A stretch of 7,329 bases of DNA from an uncultured Erythrobacteraceae bacterium (GTDB taxonomy: Bacteria > Pseudomonadota > Alphaproteobacteria > Sphingomonadales > Sphingomonadaceae), in contig CATMNW010000119.1 in the NCBI GenBank assembly GCA_950071875.1, positions 1 through 7,329 on the forward strand, given 5' to 3'. Position numbers and translations under genes: made by a program. Every line of letters begins with the position of its first letter. Position 1 is the first letter of the stretch. Below the pieces are notes generated by a model. The model made no database searches. It saw only the letters and a list, made by a program, of their open reading frames with translations, and was not told the DNA's origin. Shown piece after piece: positions 1-6,311 of this stretch.

Positions 1-19
1 CTGGCAAAAACCGCGAATA

Positions 20-484
20 TCAGCCAGCAGTGACGCGATGAACGACGGAGATGTCGTTTCCCGGTCGGCTGAGCAGCCAGTTGGCAAACGGTTGGGCCCA
101 CATCTTCGAGAACCGCCACTTTAACCTCGCCCTTGGATCGACAAGTTCATCGACATCTGCAACTTCAAGCCAAAGGTCCGTAAGCGGTTCTAGCGATTGT
201 CCGGAATGTATGGCCTGTGCGAGGAACACGGTATTGATGCCACCGGCGCTCGCCCCGCTCATGATATCGGGCAGAACGCGGAGGCGCAGGCCATGTTCGG
301 TCTCGATCCGCTCGAGCAGCGCGCGATAGACTGCATCGACGCCGCTGCGCGGAGCGGCATGTTTATGGAAGTCACGACTTGCCCGGGCGAGTTGCCATAG
401 CTCGCGCGTGACCCCGTGCATGTAGACTGCCAGGCTTACCCCGCCATAGCAGACCAACGCGATCCTCAGTTCCTTCTGGCGCAT
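20..484 (-). CDS. Patatin-like lipid hydrolase, N-terminal part only (early stop; probably a broken gene)
   Basis: This encodes the start of a patatin-like serine lipid acyl hydrolase, resembling the long DUF3376-type patatin proteins of sphingomonads. The 154 residues contain the glycine-rich oxyanion segment CYGGVSLAVYMHG (residues 12-24) and the nucleophile elbow GASAG (77-81), with Ser79 as the expected nucleophile. The run after it, through LTDLWLEVADVDELVDP, also looks typical of the family. The catalytic Asp (DG[GA] motif), which lies much further on in the family, is absent because the frame ends at TGA (20-22). As I recall, full-length relatives run to several hundred residues, so this product could not form the Ser-Asp dyad. 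Both other frames stay open for the last 19 bases to the window edge, so a frameshift, nonsense mutation or sequencing error is possible. The last ~12 residues do not look family-like, which favours a frameshift near position 50-60. The start at 484 lacks a clear Shine-Dalgarno but begins right at the conserved MRQKELRIAL. It is divergent from radA. Confidence 0.75.
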   Translation of the reverse strand: MRQKELRIALVCYGGVSLAVYMHGVTRELWQLARASRDFHKHAAPRSGVDAVYRALLERIETEHGLRLRVLPDIMSGASAGGINTVFLAQAIHSGQSLEPLTDLWLEVADVDELVDPRARLKWRFSKMWAQPFANWLLSRPGNDISVVHRVTAG

Positions 485-521
485 TACAAATGGTCATGGC
501 GGGATAAAACAGCGAAGGCAA

Positions 522-550
522 TTGCGTTCCGCAAATGTTCCGGTTAGCTA
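522..550 (+). promoter_or_regulatory. Possible radA promoter around the LexA-type box
   Basis: TTGCGT (522-527) could serve as a -35 element, with a 17-base spacer to TAGCTA (545-550). The -10 match is poor, so the call is weak. In its favour, the LexA-type box would sit in the spacer, a classic repressor position, and the start point would fall at or next to the radA ATG (556). No Shine-Dalgarno is visible in front of that ATG, so a leaderless or very short-leader message is possible. The short inverted repeat TTGCG-TTC-CGCAA (522-534) overlaps the same stretch. Confidence 0.22.
526..540 (+). promoter_or_regulatory. Putative LexA (SOS) box, GTTC-N7-GTTC
   Basis: The sequence reads GTTC CGCAAAT GTTC, an exact match to the direct-repeat operator GTTC-N7-GTTC described for LexA in alphaproteobacteria. 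It lies in the 71-base divergent region, with its last base 15 bases before the radA ATG and its near end 41 bases from the patatin-like start. With eight fixed bases and both orientations counted, chance predicts about 0.2 matches in a window this size and about 0.002 in this intergenic gap. LexA binding and SOS control of radA are inferences. Confidence 0.6.
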
Positions 551-555
551 GCCGC

Positions 556-1926
556 ATGGCCAAGCCGAAGAAACGCTATGTCTGCCAAGCCTGTGGCAGT
601 GTCTCGCACCGCTGGCAGGGCCAGTGTGCCGACTGCGCGGAATGGAATACGCTGGTCGAGGATGCACCTGCGACCGTCTTCTCGATGAAACACGATTTGT
701 CGAGCGGGGGCAGGGCGGTGGAATTCGTCGATCTCGACAAGCCCGGCGCGCTGCCGACACGCCAGCCCACCGGGCTCGCGGAGTTCGACCGCGCGCTGGG
801 TGGGGGACTGGTGCCCGGTTCAGCCATTCTTCTCGGTGGTGATCCGGGGATCGGCAAATCGACATTGCTGTTACAGGCAGCGGCCAAGATCGCGCGTGAT
901 GGGCACGGCGTGGTGTACGTTAGCGGTGAAGAAGCTACTGCGCAGGTGCGAATGCGGGCGGCACGGCTTGGGTTGTCCGATGCTCCTGTCAAGCTGGCCG
1001 CTGCGACAGGTGTCCGCGATATCCTGACGACGCTGGGCGCGCTCGATGCCGCGCCCAAGCTGCTGGTGATCGATTCGATCCAGACCATGCATTCCGACAC
1101 TATCGAAGGAGCGCCCGGCACGGTCAGTCAGGTACGGGGCTGCGCCTTCGAACTCATTCGCTTCGCCAAGGAAAACGGAGTGGCACTGGTTCTGGTCGGT
1201 CACGTGACCAAGGATGGCAATATTGCCGGCCCTCGCGTGCTCGAACACATGGTCGATGTCGTCATGAGCTTCGAGGGCGAACGAAGCCACCAGTACCGCA
1301 TCTTGCGCGCGTTGAAGAACCGCTTCGGTGCTGTCGATGAGATCGGGGTTTTTGCCATGGCAGGTGATGGGCTGGAGGAAGTTGATAATCCTTCCATGCT
1401 TTTCCTGTCGGGGCGCGACGAACCGATGGCGGGCAGTGCGGTCTTCCCTGCCATCGAGGGCACACGGCCGGTCCTGGTGGAAATACAGGCACTGATCGTC
1501 CGGCTTCAGTCGGGCGCGACACCGCGCCGCGCAGTCGTCGGCTGGGACAGCGGGCGGCTTGCCATGCTGCTTGCCGTGCTGGAATCGCGCTGTGGGTTGA
1601 ACTTTTCTTCCGCCGAAGTTTATCTGAATGTCGCGGGCGGATATCGCCTGTCCGATCCCGCGGCAGATATTGCGGTTGCGGCTGCTTTAATCAGCGCCAT
1701 GGCCGACAAACCGCTTCCGGCGCGCAGCGTATGGCTGGGCGAAGTCTCGCTCGCGGGTGAAATCAGGCCCGTGGCCCATGGTGCGCTTCGGTTGCGCGAG
1801 GCAGCTAAACTCGGATTTGATCGCGGCTTCGGACCATCCGACGTCAAGGGCGGTTCGTCTTCACTCAGTTATGATGGATTGGGACAATTGGCCAATCTCG
1901 TTGACCGGATAATAGGGAATTCATAA
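556..1926 (+). CDS. radA: DNA repair protein RadA (Sms)
   Basis: RadA is a RecA-like ATPase that promotes branch migration and processing of recombination intermediates in double-strand-break repair. At 456 residues it matches the family length (about 450-460). Domain order is complete: an N-terminal C4 zinc finger (Cys10, Cys13, Cys24, Cys27), a RecA-like core with Walker A GDPGIGKS (95-102) and Walker B LLVIDS (169-174), the RadA-specific KNRFG motif (254-258), and a C-terminal Lon-protease-like domain (about 280-456, including VYLNVAGGYRLSDPAADIA). I chose the ATG at 556 because MAKPKKRYVCQACG is the usual RadA N-terminus. An in-frame ATG at 535 would add seven residues unlike the family and lies inside the putative LexA box. 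No good Shine-Dalgarno precedes either start. It is the first gene of a tightly spaced plus-strand run, with cvpA following after 20 bases. Confidence 0.97.
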   Translation: MAKPKKRYVCQACGSVSHRWQGQCADCAEWNTLVEDAPATVFSMKHDLSSGGRAVEFVDLDKPGALPTRQPTGLAEFDRALGGGLVPGSAILLGGDPGIGKSTLLLQAAAKIARDGHGVVYVSGEEATAQVRMRAARLGLSDAPVKLAAATGVRDILTTLGALDAAPKLLVIDSIQTMHSDTIEGAPGTVSQVRGCAFELIRFAKENGVALVLVGHVTKDGNIAGPRVLEHMVDVVMSFEGERSHQYRILRALKNRFGAVDEIGVFAMAGDGLEEVDNPSMLFLSGRDEPMAGSAVFPAIEGTRPVLVEIQALIVRLQSGATPRRAVVGWDSGRLAMLLAVLESRCGLNFSSAEVYLNVAGGYRLSDPAADIAVAAALISAMADKPLPARSVWLGEVSLAGEIRPVAHGALRLREAAKLGFDRGFGPSDVKGGSSSLSYDGLGQLANLVDRIIGNS

Positions 1927-1946
1927 GTCTGGGCTAAGGAAGGACC

Positions 1947-2468
1947 ATGACGGGTTTCGATTATCTGGTTTTGCTGATCGTGGGCGTCGCTGCGGCAGGC
2001 GGCTTCATGCGCGGTTTCGTGCAGGAAGTGTTTTCGCTTGCAGCGTGGTTGCTGGCTGCATTTGCAATCAAGTTCCTGCACACCCCCCTTACGCTTGCCA
2101 TGCAAGATCATCTCGGCACGGACATTACAACTTCGCTGCTTGCCTTCACATTGTTGTTATTGATCCCCTATGCGGCGATGAAGGTTATCGCGAACAACGT
2201 TTCGCCCGCGTCGCAAGGTGCGGTTCTCGGGCCTGTCGATCGTGTGCTTGGATTCGGGTTCGGTGCTCTGAAAGGCTTGGTGATCGTCGTAATCGCCTTC
2301 TCGCTGCTGGTGCTGGGCTACGATCAGGTCTGGAATTACAAGGGCAGGCCCAACTGGATCACGACTGCCCGTAGCTACGAACTGGTTGATTCCAGTTCGC
2401 GTGCGCTGGTCGACGTTCTGGCAGAACGCCGGGCGCGCCTTCGCTCGCAGTCGATCCCTGACGAGTGA
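1947..2468 (+). CDS. cvpA: CvpA-family inner-membrane protein
   Basis: A 173-residue CvpA (colicin V production) family protein of the inner membrane. The family's molecular role is still poorly defined; it was named for colicin V export in E. coli and has been linked to envelope stress resistance. Four hydrophobic segments are visible at about residues 5-22, 29-45, 63-82 and 103-124. The family signature GPVDRVLGFGFGALKG (95-110) leads into the fourth. The tail (about 125-173) is polar, with an Arg-rich stretch AERRARLR, as in alphaproteobacterial members. The start is well supported by AAGGA (1936-1940), six bases before the ATG. It lies 20 bases after radA, and its TGA (2466-2468) shares one base with the ATG of the next gene, indicating co-transcription and probable translational coupling. 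In E. coli cvpA sits with purF; here no purine gene is adjacent. Confidence 0.9.
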   Translation: MTGFDYLVLLIVGVAAAGGFMRGFVQEVFSLAAWLLAAFAIKFLHTPLTLAMQDHLGTDITTSLLAFTLLLLIPYAAMKVIANNVSPASQGAVLGPVDRVLGFGFGALKGLVIVVIAFSLLVLGYDQVWNYKGRPNWITTARSYELVDSSSRALVDVLAERRARLRSQSIPDE

Positions 2469-2902
2469 TGGCTTCGGGACGGGCGCCCGCCCTCTACACG
2501 CGCGAGGTACTGGCGATGGCTGTCGAACTGGCGAACCATCCTTTTCGTCCGGACGCAACCGCTCATGGCAGTGCTCGTTCGCGAAGTTGCGGAAGCACCA
2601 TCGAACTATCGAGCCAGAGCCCGGACGCGCTTCACGATGTCGGCATGAAAGTGTCCGCTTGTGCGATCGGCCAGGCGTCCGCAGCTATCTTCGCGGGCGA
2701 ATCCGCCGGGATGGATGCTCCCGCCATTTCGGACACGATTGATGCCTTGCAGGGCTGGCTCGAAGACCGGGAGGCTTCATCGATCCTTCCGCGTCTGGAA
2801 TTGCTCGAACCGGCACGACAACACCCTGGTCGCCATGAAGCCATTCTCCTGCCGTGGAGAGCAGCGCTGGACGCGCTTTCCAATGACAGGACAGGACGCT
2901 AG
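2468..2902 (+). CDS. IscU/NifU-like iron-sulfur cluster assembly scaffold protein
   Basis: A 144-residue protein that I recognise as the alphaproteobacterial 'iron-sulfur cluster assembly scaffold' of the NifU N-terminal/IscU fold. IscU relatives build [2Fe-2S] clusters from cysteine-desulfurase sulfur and pass them to apo-proteins. The N-terminal LYTREVLAMAVELANHP (9-25) matches the family opening. The first ligand region is CGSTIEL (Cys41) and the second is KVSACAIGQASAAIF (Cys65). The third IscU ligand region (His-Cys) corresponds to PGRHEAILLPWRAAL, where His123 is kept but the following position is Glu124, not Cys. The Asp after CG in IscU is Ser43 here. It is therefore a two-cysteine variant whose cluster-building ability is uncertain. 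ATG 2468 overlaps the cvpA stop by one base (TGATG); a GTG at 2465 would add a single residue. No strong Shine-Dalgarno is present, so translation probably re-initiates from cvpA. Confidence 0.8.
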   Translation: MASGRAPALYTREVLAMAVELANHPFRPDATAHGSARSRSCGSTIELSSQSPDALHDVGMKVSACAIGQASAAIFAGESAGMDAPAISDTIDALQGWLEDREASSILPRLELLEPARQHPGRHEAILLPWRAALDALSNDRTGR

Positions 2903-2945
2903 AGCTTACGCAAGACAATGATATCGCGGATGAGGGAGCGCGAGC

Positions 2946-4592
2946 ATGGCCGAAGGCGTCACCGTCAAGCATCGGGAACCGACCGATAAGGAAATTCGCC
3001 TGGTCATCGCGGCCAGCAGTGCCGGTACGATTTTCGAATGGTATGATTTCTTCATCTACGGCACCCTTGCGGGACTGATCGGCGCTGCCTTTTTCCCAAG
3101 TGATAACGAAACCCTGGAAATCCTGCTTGTCTGGGCAGGCTTTGCGGTCGGCTTCGGCTTTCGCCCCCTTGGCGCAATACTTTTCGGTTTTCTCGGCGAC
3201 AGGCTTGGCCGCAAATACACTTTCCTCGTGACGGTTACGCTGATGGGGATCGCAACCGCCGGGGTCGGCCTGATACCGAGCGCGGCCAGTATCGGTCTTG
3301 CCGCCCCGATCATCGTAATCTGCCTTCGCATCCTGCAAGGTCTGGCACTCGGCGGTGAGTATGGCGGTGCGGCGATCTATGTCGCCGAACACGCACCCCC
3401 GGAAAAGCGCGGCTTTTATACCAGCTTCATCCAGGCAAGCGTGGTGGGCGGCTTTGTCCTGTCTATTATCGTAGTCATTGCCTGCCGCGCAGCCTTCACG
3501 CCTCAGGATTTCGCCGAATGGGGATGGCGCGTGCCGTTCCTCCTGTCGATTATCCTTCTCCTGATTTCGCTATGGATGCGGTTGAAACTGTCCGAAAGCC
3601 CGGTTTTCCAAGCCATGAAAGCTGCGGGGGAAACCAGCTCGAACCCTTTCAAGGAAAGCCTGACATATCCGGGCAATCCCAAGCGCATTTTCGTCGCTCT
3701 CTTCGGCATCACGGGTGTTCTCACCACCATCTGGTACACGGCCTTCTTTTCCGGCCTGTCATTCCTTCGTGGACCGATGCGCGTGGACGAAAGCGTGGTA
3801 GAATGGATGCTGCTGATCGCGGGCACGATTTCGATGGGCTTTTACATTGTGGTCGGGAAATGGTCCGATAAAGTTGGCCGGAAGAAGCCCATCATCATCG
3901 GTGCGATCGCCTCGCTGGCGCTCCTGTTCCCAGTATTCTGGGGCATCGGCTCGCTAGCCAATCCGGGGCTGGAAGAAAGCGCGCGCGCGGCACCCGTCAC
4001 GGTCAACGGGCCAGAATGCGAATACGATCCCTTCGCGGAAGTGCAGGCCAGCCCTTGCGGAAGGGCATTGCAGGACCTTACCGCACTGGGCGTCCCCTAT
4101 GCCATAGGTGACGGGATCGCGAGTGGATTGACCATCGGTAACCGTAGCTACGATTACAAGGATCTGCCGGACGAAACCCGCCGCGCCATCATCCAGAGCT
4201 GGCTGGAAGTAAACGGATATGATTTCACCCGTCAGACCCCGCCGATGCAGAGCATTTTCGGCATCATCGGCTTGCTCCTGGTACTCGGCGTGCTTTCGGC
4301 ACTGACATACGGGTCCGTCGCGGCGCTGCTGTCGGAGATGTTCCCCGCAAGGATCCGCTACAGTTCCATGTCGATCCCCTATCACATCGGCGCAGGCTAT
4401 CTCGGCGGTTTTCTTCCGCTGATTGCCGGCTACATCGTGGCAATGACGGGCGACGCATATTCGGGACTATGGTATACCATGGCCGTTGTTGGGTTCGGCC
4501 TGATCGTGGCGTGGTGGGGCCTGCCGGATGGTCCGCCCCGCGATTTCGAAGATAGCGTGCAGGATCCACCAGTTTCGCCGACCCTGCCATGA
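2946..4592 (+). CDS. MFS transporter, metabolite:H+ symporter (MHS) family
   Basis: A 548-residue inner-membrane secondary transporter of the ProP/KgtP/ShiA-type MHS group, which couples uptake of organic acids, amino acids or betaines to protons. Diagnostic motifs are FEWYDF (30-35) in helix 1, the loop 2-3 motif GDRLGRK (84-90), RILQGLALGGEYGG in helix 4 (128-141) and the second-half copy GKWSDKVGRKK (304-314). Twelve helices can be placed at roughly 20-46, 58-82, 90-112, 118-142, 158-180, 194-212, 248-270, 285-305, 315-337, 436-463, 473-500 and 505-525. Unusually, helices 9 and 10 are separated by a polar stretch of about 98 residues (338-435) predicted to be periplasmic, with Cys358 and Cys371. 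That explains a length above the usual 430-500. The Shine-Dalgarno GAGGGAG (2932-2938) lies seven bases before the ATG. It starts 43 bases after the scaffold gene and ends 7 bases before alr. The substrate cannot be read from the sequence. Confidence 0.92.
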   Translation: MAEGVTVKHREPTDKEIRLVIAASSAGTIFEWYDFFIYGTLAGLIGAAFFPSDNETLEILLVWAGFAVGFGFRPLGAILFGFLGDRLGRKYTFLVTVTLMGIATAGVGLIPSAASIGLAAPIIVICLRILQGLALGGEYGGAAIYVAEHAPPEKRGFYTSFIQASVVGGFVLSIIVVIACRAAFTPQDFAEWGWRVPFLLSIILLLISLWMRLKLSESPVFQAMKAAGETSSNPFKESLTYPGNPKRIFVALFGITGVLTTIWYTAFFSGLSFLRGPMRVDESVVEWMLLIAGTISMGFYIVVGKWSDKVGRKKPIIIGAIASLALLFPVFWGIGSLANPGLEESARAAPVTVNGPECEYDPFAEVQASPCGRALQDLTALGVPYAIGDGIASGLTIGNRSYDYKDLPDETRRAIIQSWLEVNGYDFTRQTPPMQSIFGIIGLLLVLGVLSALTYGSVAALLSEMFPARIRYSSMSIPYHIGAGYLGGFLPLIAGYIVAMTGDAYSGLWYTMAVVGFGLIVAWWGLPDGPPRDFEDSVQDPPVSPTLP

Positions 4593-4599
4593 GCGAGTG

Positions 4600-5634
4600 A
4601 TGAAACACATTCCTCCGCCGACGTTGCGGCTCGATATCGACACGCAAGCATTGGCAGACAACTGGCGTAGCCTGGACCGACTGTCGGGCACAGCGCGGGC
4701 AGGGGCGGCAGTCAAGGCAGACTGTTACGGTCTTGGCGTCGATATCTGCGTGCCGGTGCTGCGCGATGCTGGCTGCCGCGATTTTTTCGTCGCCCATTGG
4801 AGCGAAGTACCACCGGTGCTGGCGCACGTTCCCGCTGCGCAGCTTGCAGTGCTTCACGGGCCGCAAAGCGCCGAAGATGTCGCCTTCGCTCGCGAAACCG
4901 GGGTAAGGCCGGTTATCGACAGCATTCGCCAGGCAAAACTGTGGATCGATGGTGGAGGCGGGCCCTGCCACCTGATGATCGATACGGGAATAAACCGTCT
5001 TGGCATCGCTCCAGCAGAAATCTCCGATCCCATAGTCCAGTCGCTCGATGTCCAAATCCTGATGAGCCATCTTGCCTGCGCGGACGAGGACAGCGCGATG
5101 AACGTGCGCCAATTCGATACCTTCCGTTCCTGTATCGATATGATCAAGCATAAGGAAAGCAGCCTCGCGAACAGTGCCGGGATCGCTCTCGGCTCCGAAT
5201 TTGCCTTCGATCTTACCCGGCCGGGCCTGTCCCTTTACGGCGGCGTACCACGCGACGAACTGAAACCGCATATCCAGCAGGTTGTGTCACCCAAGGCCGC
5301 CCTTATCCAGACACGCACTATCGCGGCGGGCGACAGAGTCGGATACAATGCTACTTTCACCGCAAGTAAAGCCATGCGCATTGGCGTGGTATCACTCGGT
5401 TATGCCGACGGTATCCTGCGCAGCTGGAACGGCGCCCAGTTCCGCCATGGTCAAGCTGCGCTTCCCGTCCTGGGCAAGGTTTCGATGGACATGATCGTAC
5501 TCGACCTGTCGAAAGCTCCGGATCTGACAGACGGCGACTGGCTGGAACTGCCTTATTATTTGCCCGATGCTGCGCAGCAAACCGCTCTTTCGCAGTACGA
5601 ATTACTGACTGTTCTTGGCAAACGCTTCGGTTGA
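4600..5634 (+). CDS. alr: Alanine racemase (PLP-dependent)
   Basis: Alanine racemase interconverts L- and D-alanine in the cytoplasm, supplying D-alanine for peptidoglycan or allowing D-alanine catabolism. The 344-residue protein has the fold-III barrel with the PLP lysine in AAVKADCYGLG (Lys39), INRLGI with Arg133, TRPGLSLYG with Arg207 (phosphate-side Arg), the second catalytic base in DRVGYNATF (Tyr249), GYADG (267-271), SMDM (295-298), and QYELLT (Tyr333) near the end. All key residues I could check are present. It is slightly short because it stops at GKRFG, just past QYELLT, without the usual basic RVPRVY-type tail. I chose ATG 4600 because MKHIPPPTLRLDID is where family similarity begins; an upstream in-frame ATG at 4528 would overlap the transporter by 65 bases with non-family residues. 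A GTG immediately before (4597) is an alternative. Only seven bases separate it from the transporter stop and the Shine-Dalgarno is weak, so coupling is likely. Confidence 0.95.
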   Translation: MKHIPPPTLRLDIDTQALADNWRSLDRLSGTARAGAAVKADCYGLGVDICVPVLRDAGCRDFFVAHWSEVPPVLAHVPAAQLAVLHGPQSAEDVAFARETGVRPVIDSIRQAKLWIDGGGGPCHLMIDTGINRLGIAPAEISDPIVQSLDVQILMSHLACADEDSAMNVRQFDTFRSCIDMIKHKESSLANSAGIALGSEFAFDLTRPGLSLYGGVPRDELKPHIQQVVSPKAALIQTRTIAAGDRVGYNATFTASKAMRIGVVSLGYADGILRSWNGAQFRHGQAALPVLGKVSMDMIVLDLSKAPDLTDGDWLELPYYLPDAAQQTALSQYELLTVLGKRFG

Positions 5635-5637
5635 CCT

Positions 5638-5686
5638 TTGCGTCATGTTGCGCCGCACTTTGTGCGCGTGCTAATCCTTTGCGCAA
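5638..5686 (+). promoter_or_regulatory. TGC-rich repeat cluster upstream of phaR (putative PhaR operator)
   Basis: The 76-base alr-phaR gap carries TTGCG at 5638, 5648 and 5679 (the first two exactly 10 bases apart), a perfect inverted repeat CGCAC-TTT-GTGCG (5654-5666) and a perfect palindrome TTGCGCAA (5679-5686). PhaR proteins are known to bind TGC-rich elements upstream of phasin genes and of phaR itself. The density and placement make autoregulation the simplest reading, but no exact consensus is claimed. The inverted repeat has only 5-base arms and no T-run, so it is not a terminator. Confidence 0.4.
5648..5677 (+). promoter_or_regulatory. Possible phaR promoter
   Basis: TTGCGC (5648-5653) and TAATCC (5672-5677) are separated by 18 bases, and TG one base before the second hexamer gives an extended -10 (TGCTAATCC). 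The inverted repeat CGCAC-TTT-GTGCG would sit in the spacer and TTGCGCAA around the start point, a good layout for repression. A further TTGACC at 5631-5636 overlaps the alr stop but has no -10 partner at a normal distance. This is a by-eye call. Confidence 0.3.
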
Positions 5687-5710
5687 TGCACAATTGGGGA
5701 GCATGCTTTC

Positions 5711-6265
5711 ATGGCAAAACGGACCGCCGAGGGCGAACCGATCATCATCAAGAAGTACGCCAACCGGCGTCTCTATAATACCGACACGAGCAGCTACATC
5801 ACGCTCGATGACCTGGCAAAGATGGTCCGCGAGAATGTCGACTTCAACGTTCTCGATGCGAAGACCGGTGATGACATCACGCATACGATCCTGACGCAGA
5901 TTATCGTCGAGGAAGAAAGTCACGGCACCCAGATGCTGCCGGTCAGCTTCCTGCGTGATCTGATTTCCATGTACGGCAACTCGATGCAGGCAATGATGCC
6001 AAGCTACCTTGAAGCCAGCATGACGAACCTGCGCAAGAACCGCGAACAGTTGCAGACCGCCTTTGCCAAGGGGATCGAAGTGAACCCGCTTGCCAAGATG
6101 GCCGAAGCAAATTTCAAGATGATGCAGAACGCTGCGGAAGCATTCATTCCGGGTCGCGCGACGCCCCCTTCCAAAGCTGCGGCCTCCGAACAGTCGGACG
6201 AGCTTGCGCAAATGCGCGAACAGATGGCCGAAATGCAGAAGAAGCTGGACGCAATGAGCAAGTAG
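5711..6265 (+). CDS. phaR: PHA synthesis repressor PhaR
   Basis: PhaR senses polyhydroxyalkanoate: it represses phasin and often its own gene until it is drawn onto nascent PHA granules. The 184 residues hold the N-terminal DNA-binding domain (PHB_acc_N type, about 11-70) with the hallmark IIKKYANRRLYNTDTSSYIT (12-31) and HTILTQIIVEEES (58-70). Next come the PHB accumulation regulatory segment (about 75-116; LPVSFLRDLISMYGNSMQAM) and a Met/Lys/Glu-rich amphipathic tail (163-182) likely to be a coiled coil. Length is normal for alphaproteobacterial PhaR. The Shine-Dalgarno GGGGAG (5696-5701) lies nine bases before ATG 5711; an ATG at 5703 is out of frame. It has its own 76-base upstream region with TGC-rich repeats, suggesting autoregulation. 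No PHA synthase or phasin gene lies in the window, so its targets are elsewhere. Confidence 0.94.
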   Translation: MAKRTAEGEPIIIKKYANRRLYNTDTSSYITLDDLAKMVRENVDFNVLDAKTGDDITHTILTQIIVEEESHGTQMLPVSFLRDLISMYGNSMQAMMPSYLEASMTNLRKNREQLQTAFAKGIEVNPLAKMAEANFKMMQNAAEAFIPGRATPPSKAAASEQSDELAQMREQMAEMQKKLDAMSK

Positions 6266-6311
6266 GCTAGGGGGCCTGCGCGAAATCCAATTGTAATATG
6301 AGAGTTTGATC

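Noticed and set aside
535..555. Upstream ATG at 535 as the radA start
   Set aside because: It adds seven residues not seen in RadA, lies inside the putative LexA box, and has no ribosome site; ATG 556 begins at the conserved N-terminus.
2903..2945. Terminator or separate promoter between the scaffold gene and the transporter
   Set aside because: The 43 bases show no hairpin with a T-run and no convincing -35/-10 pair, only the transporter's ribosome site GAGGGAG.
2685..3392. A 235-codon minus-strand frame spanning the scaffold-transporter junction
   Set aside because: Both plus-strand genes there are recognisable with good starts, and the antisense translation resembles no known protein.
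4528..4599. Upstream ATG at 4528 as the alr start
   Set aside because: The extra 24 residues lie mostly inside the end of the transporter gene in another frame and are unlike alanine racemase; similarity begins at 4600.
5654..5666. CGCAC-TTT-GTGCG hairpin as an alr terminator
   Set aside because: The stem is only five base pairs with a three-base loop and no T-run follows; an operator-like role is more plausible.
4264..6211. Long open frames on the minus strand opposite alr, phaR and the end of the transporter (335 and 284 codons)
   Set aside because: They lie antisense to clearly recognised genes, and their translations are low-complexity, Arg/His-rich and without any family motif, as expected for shadow frames in GC-rich coding DNA.
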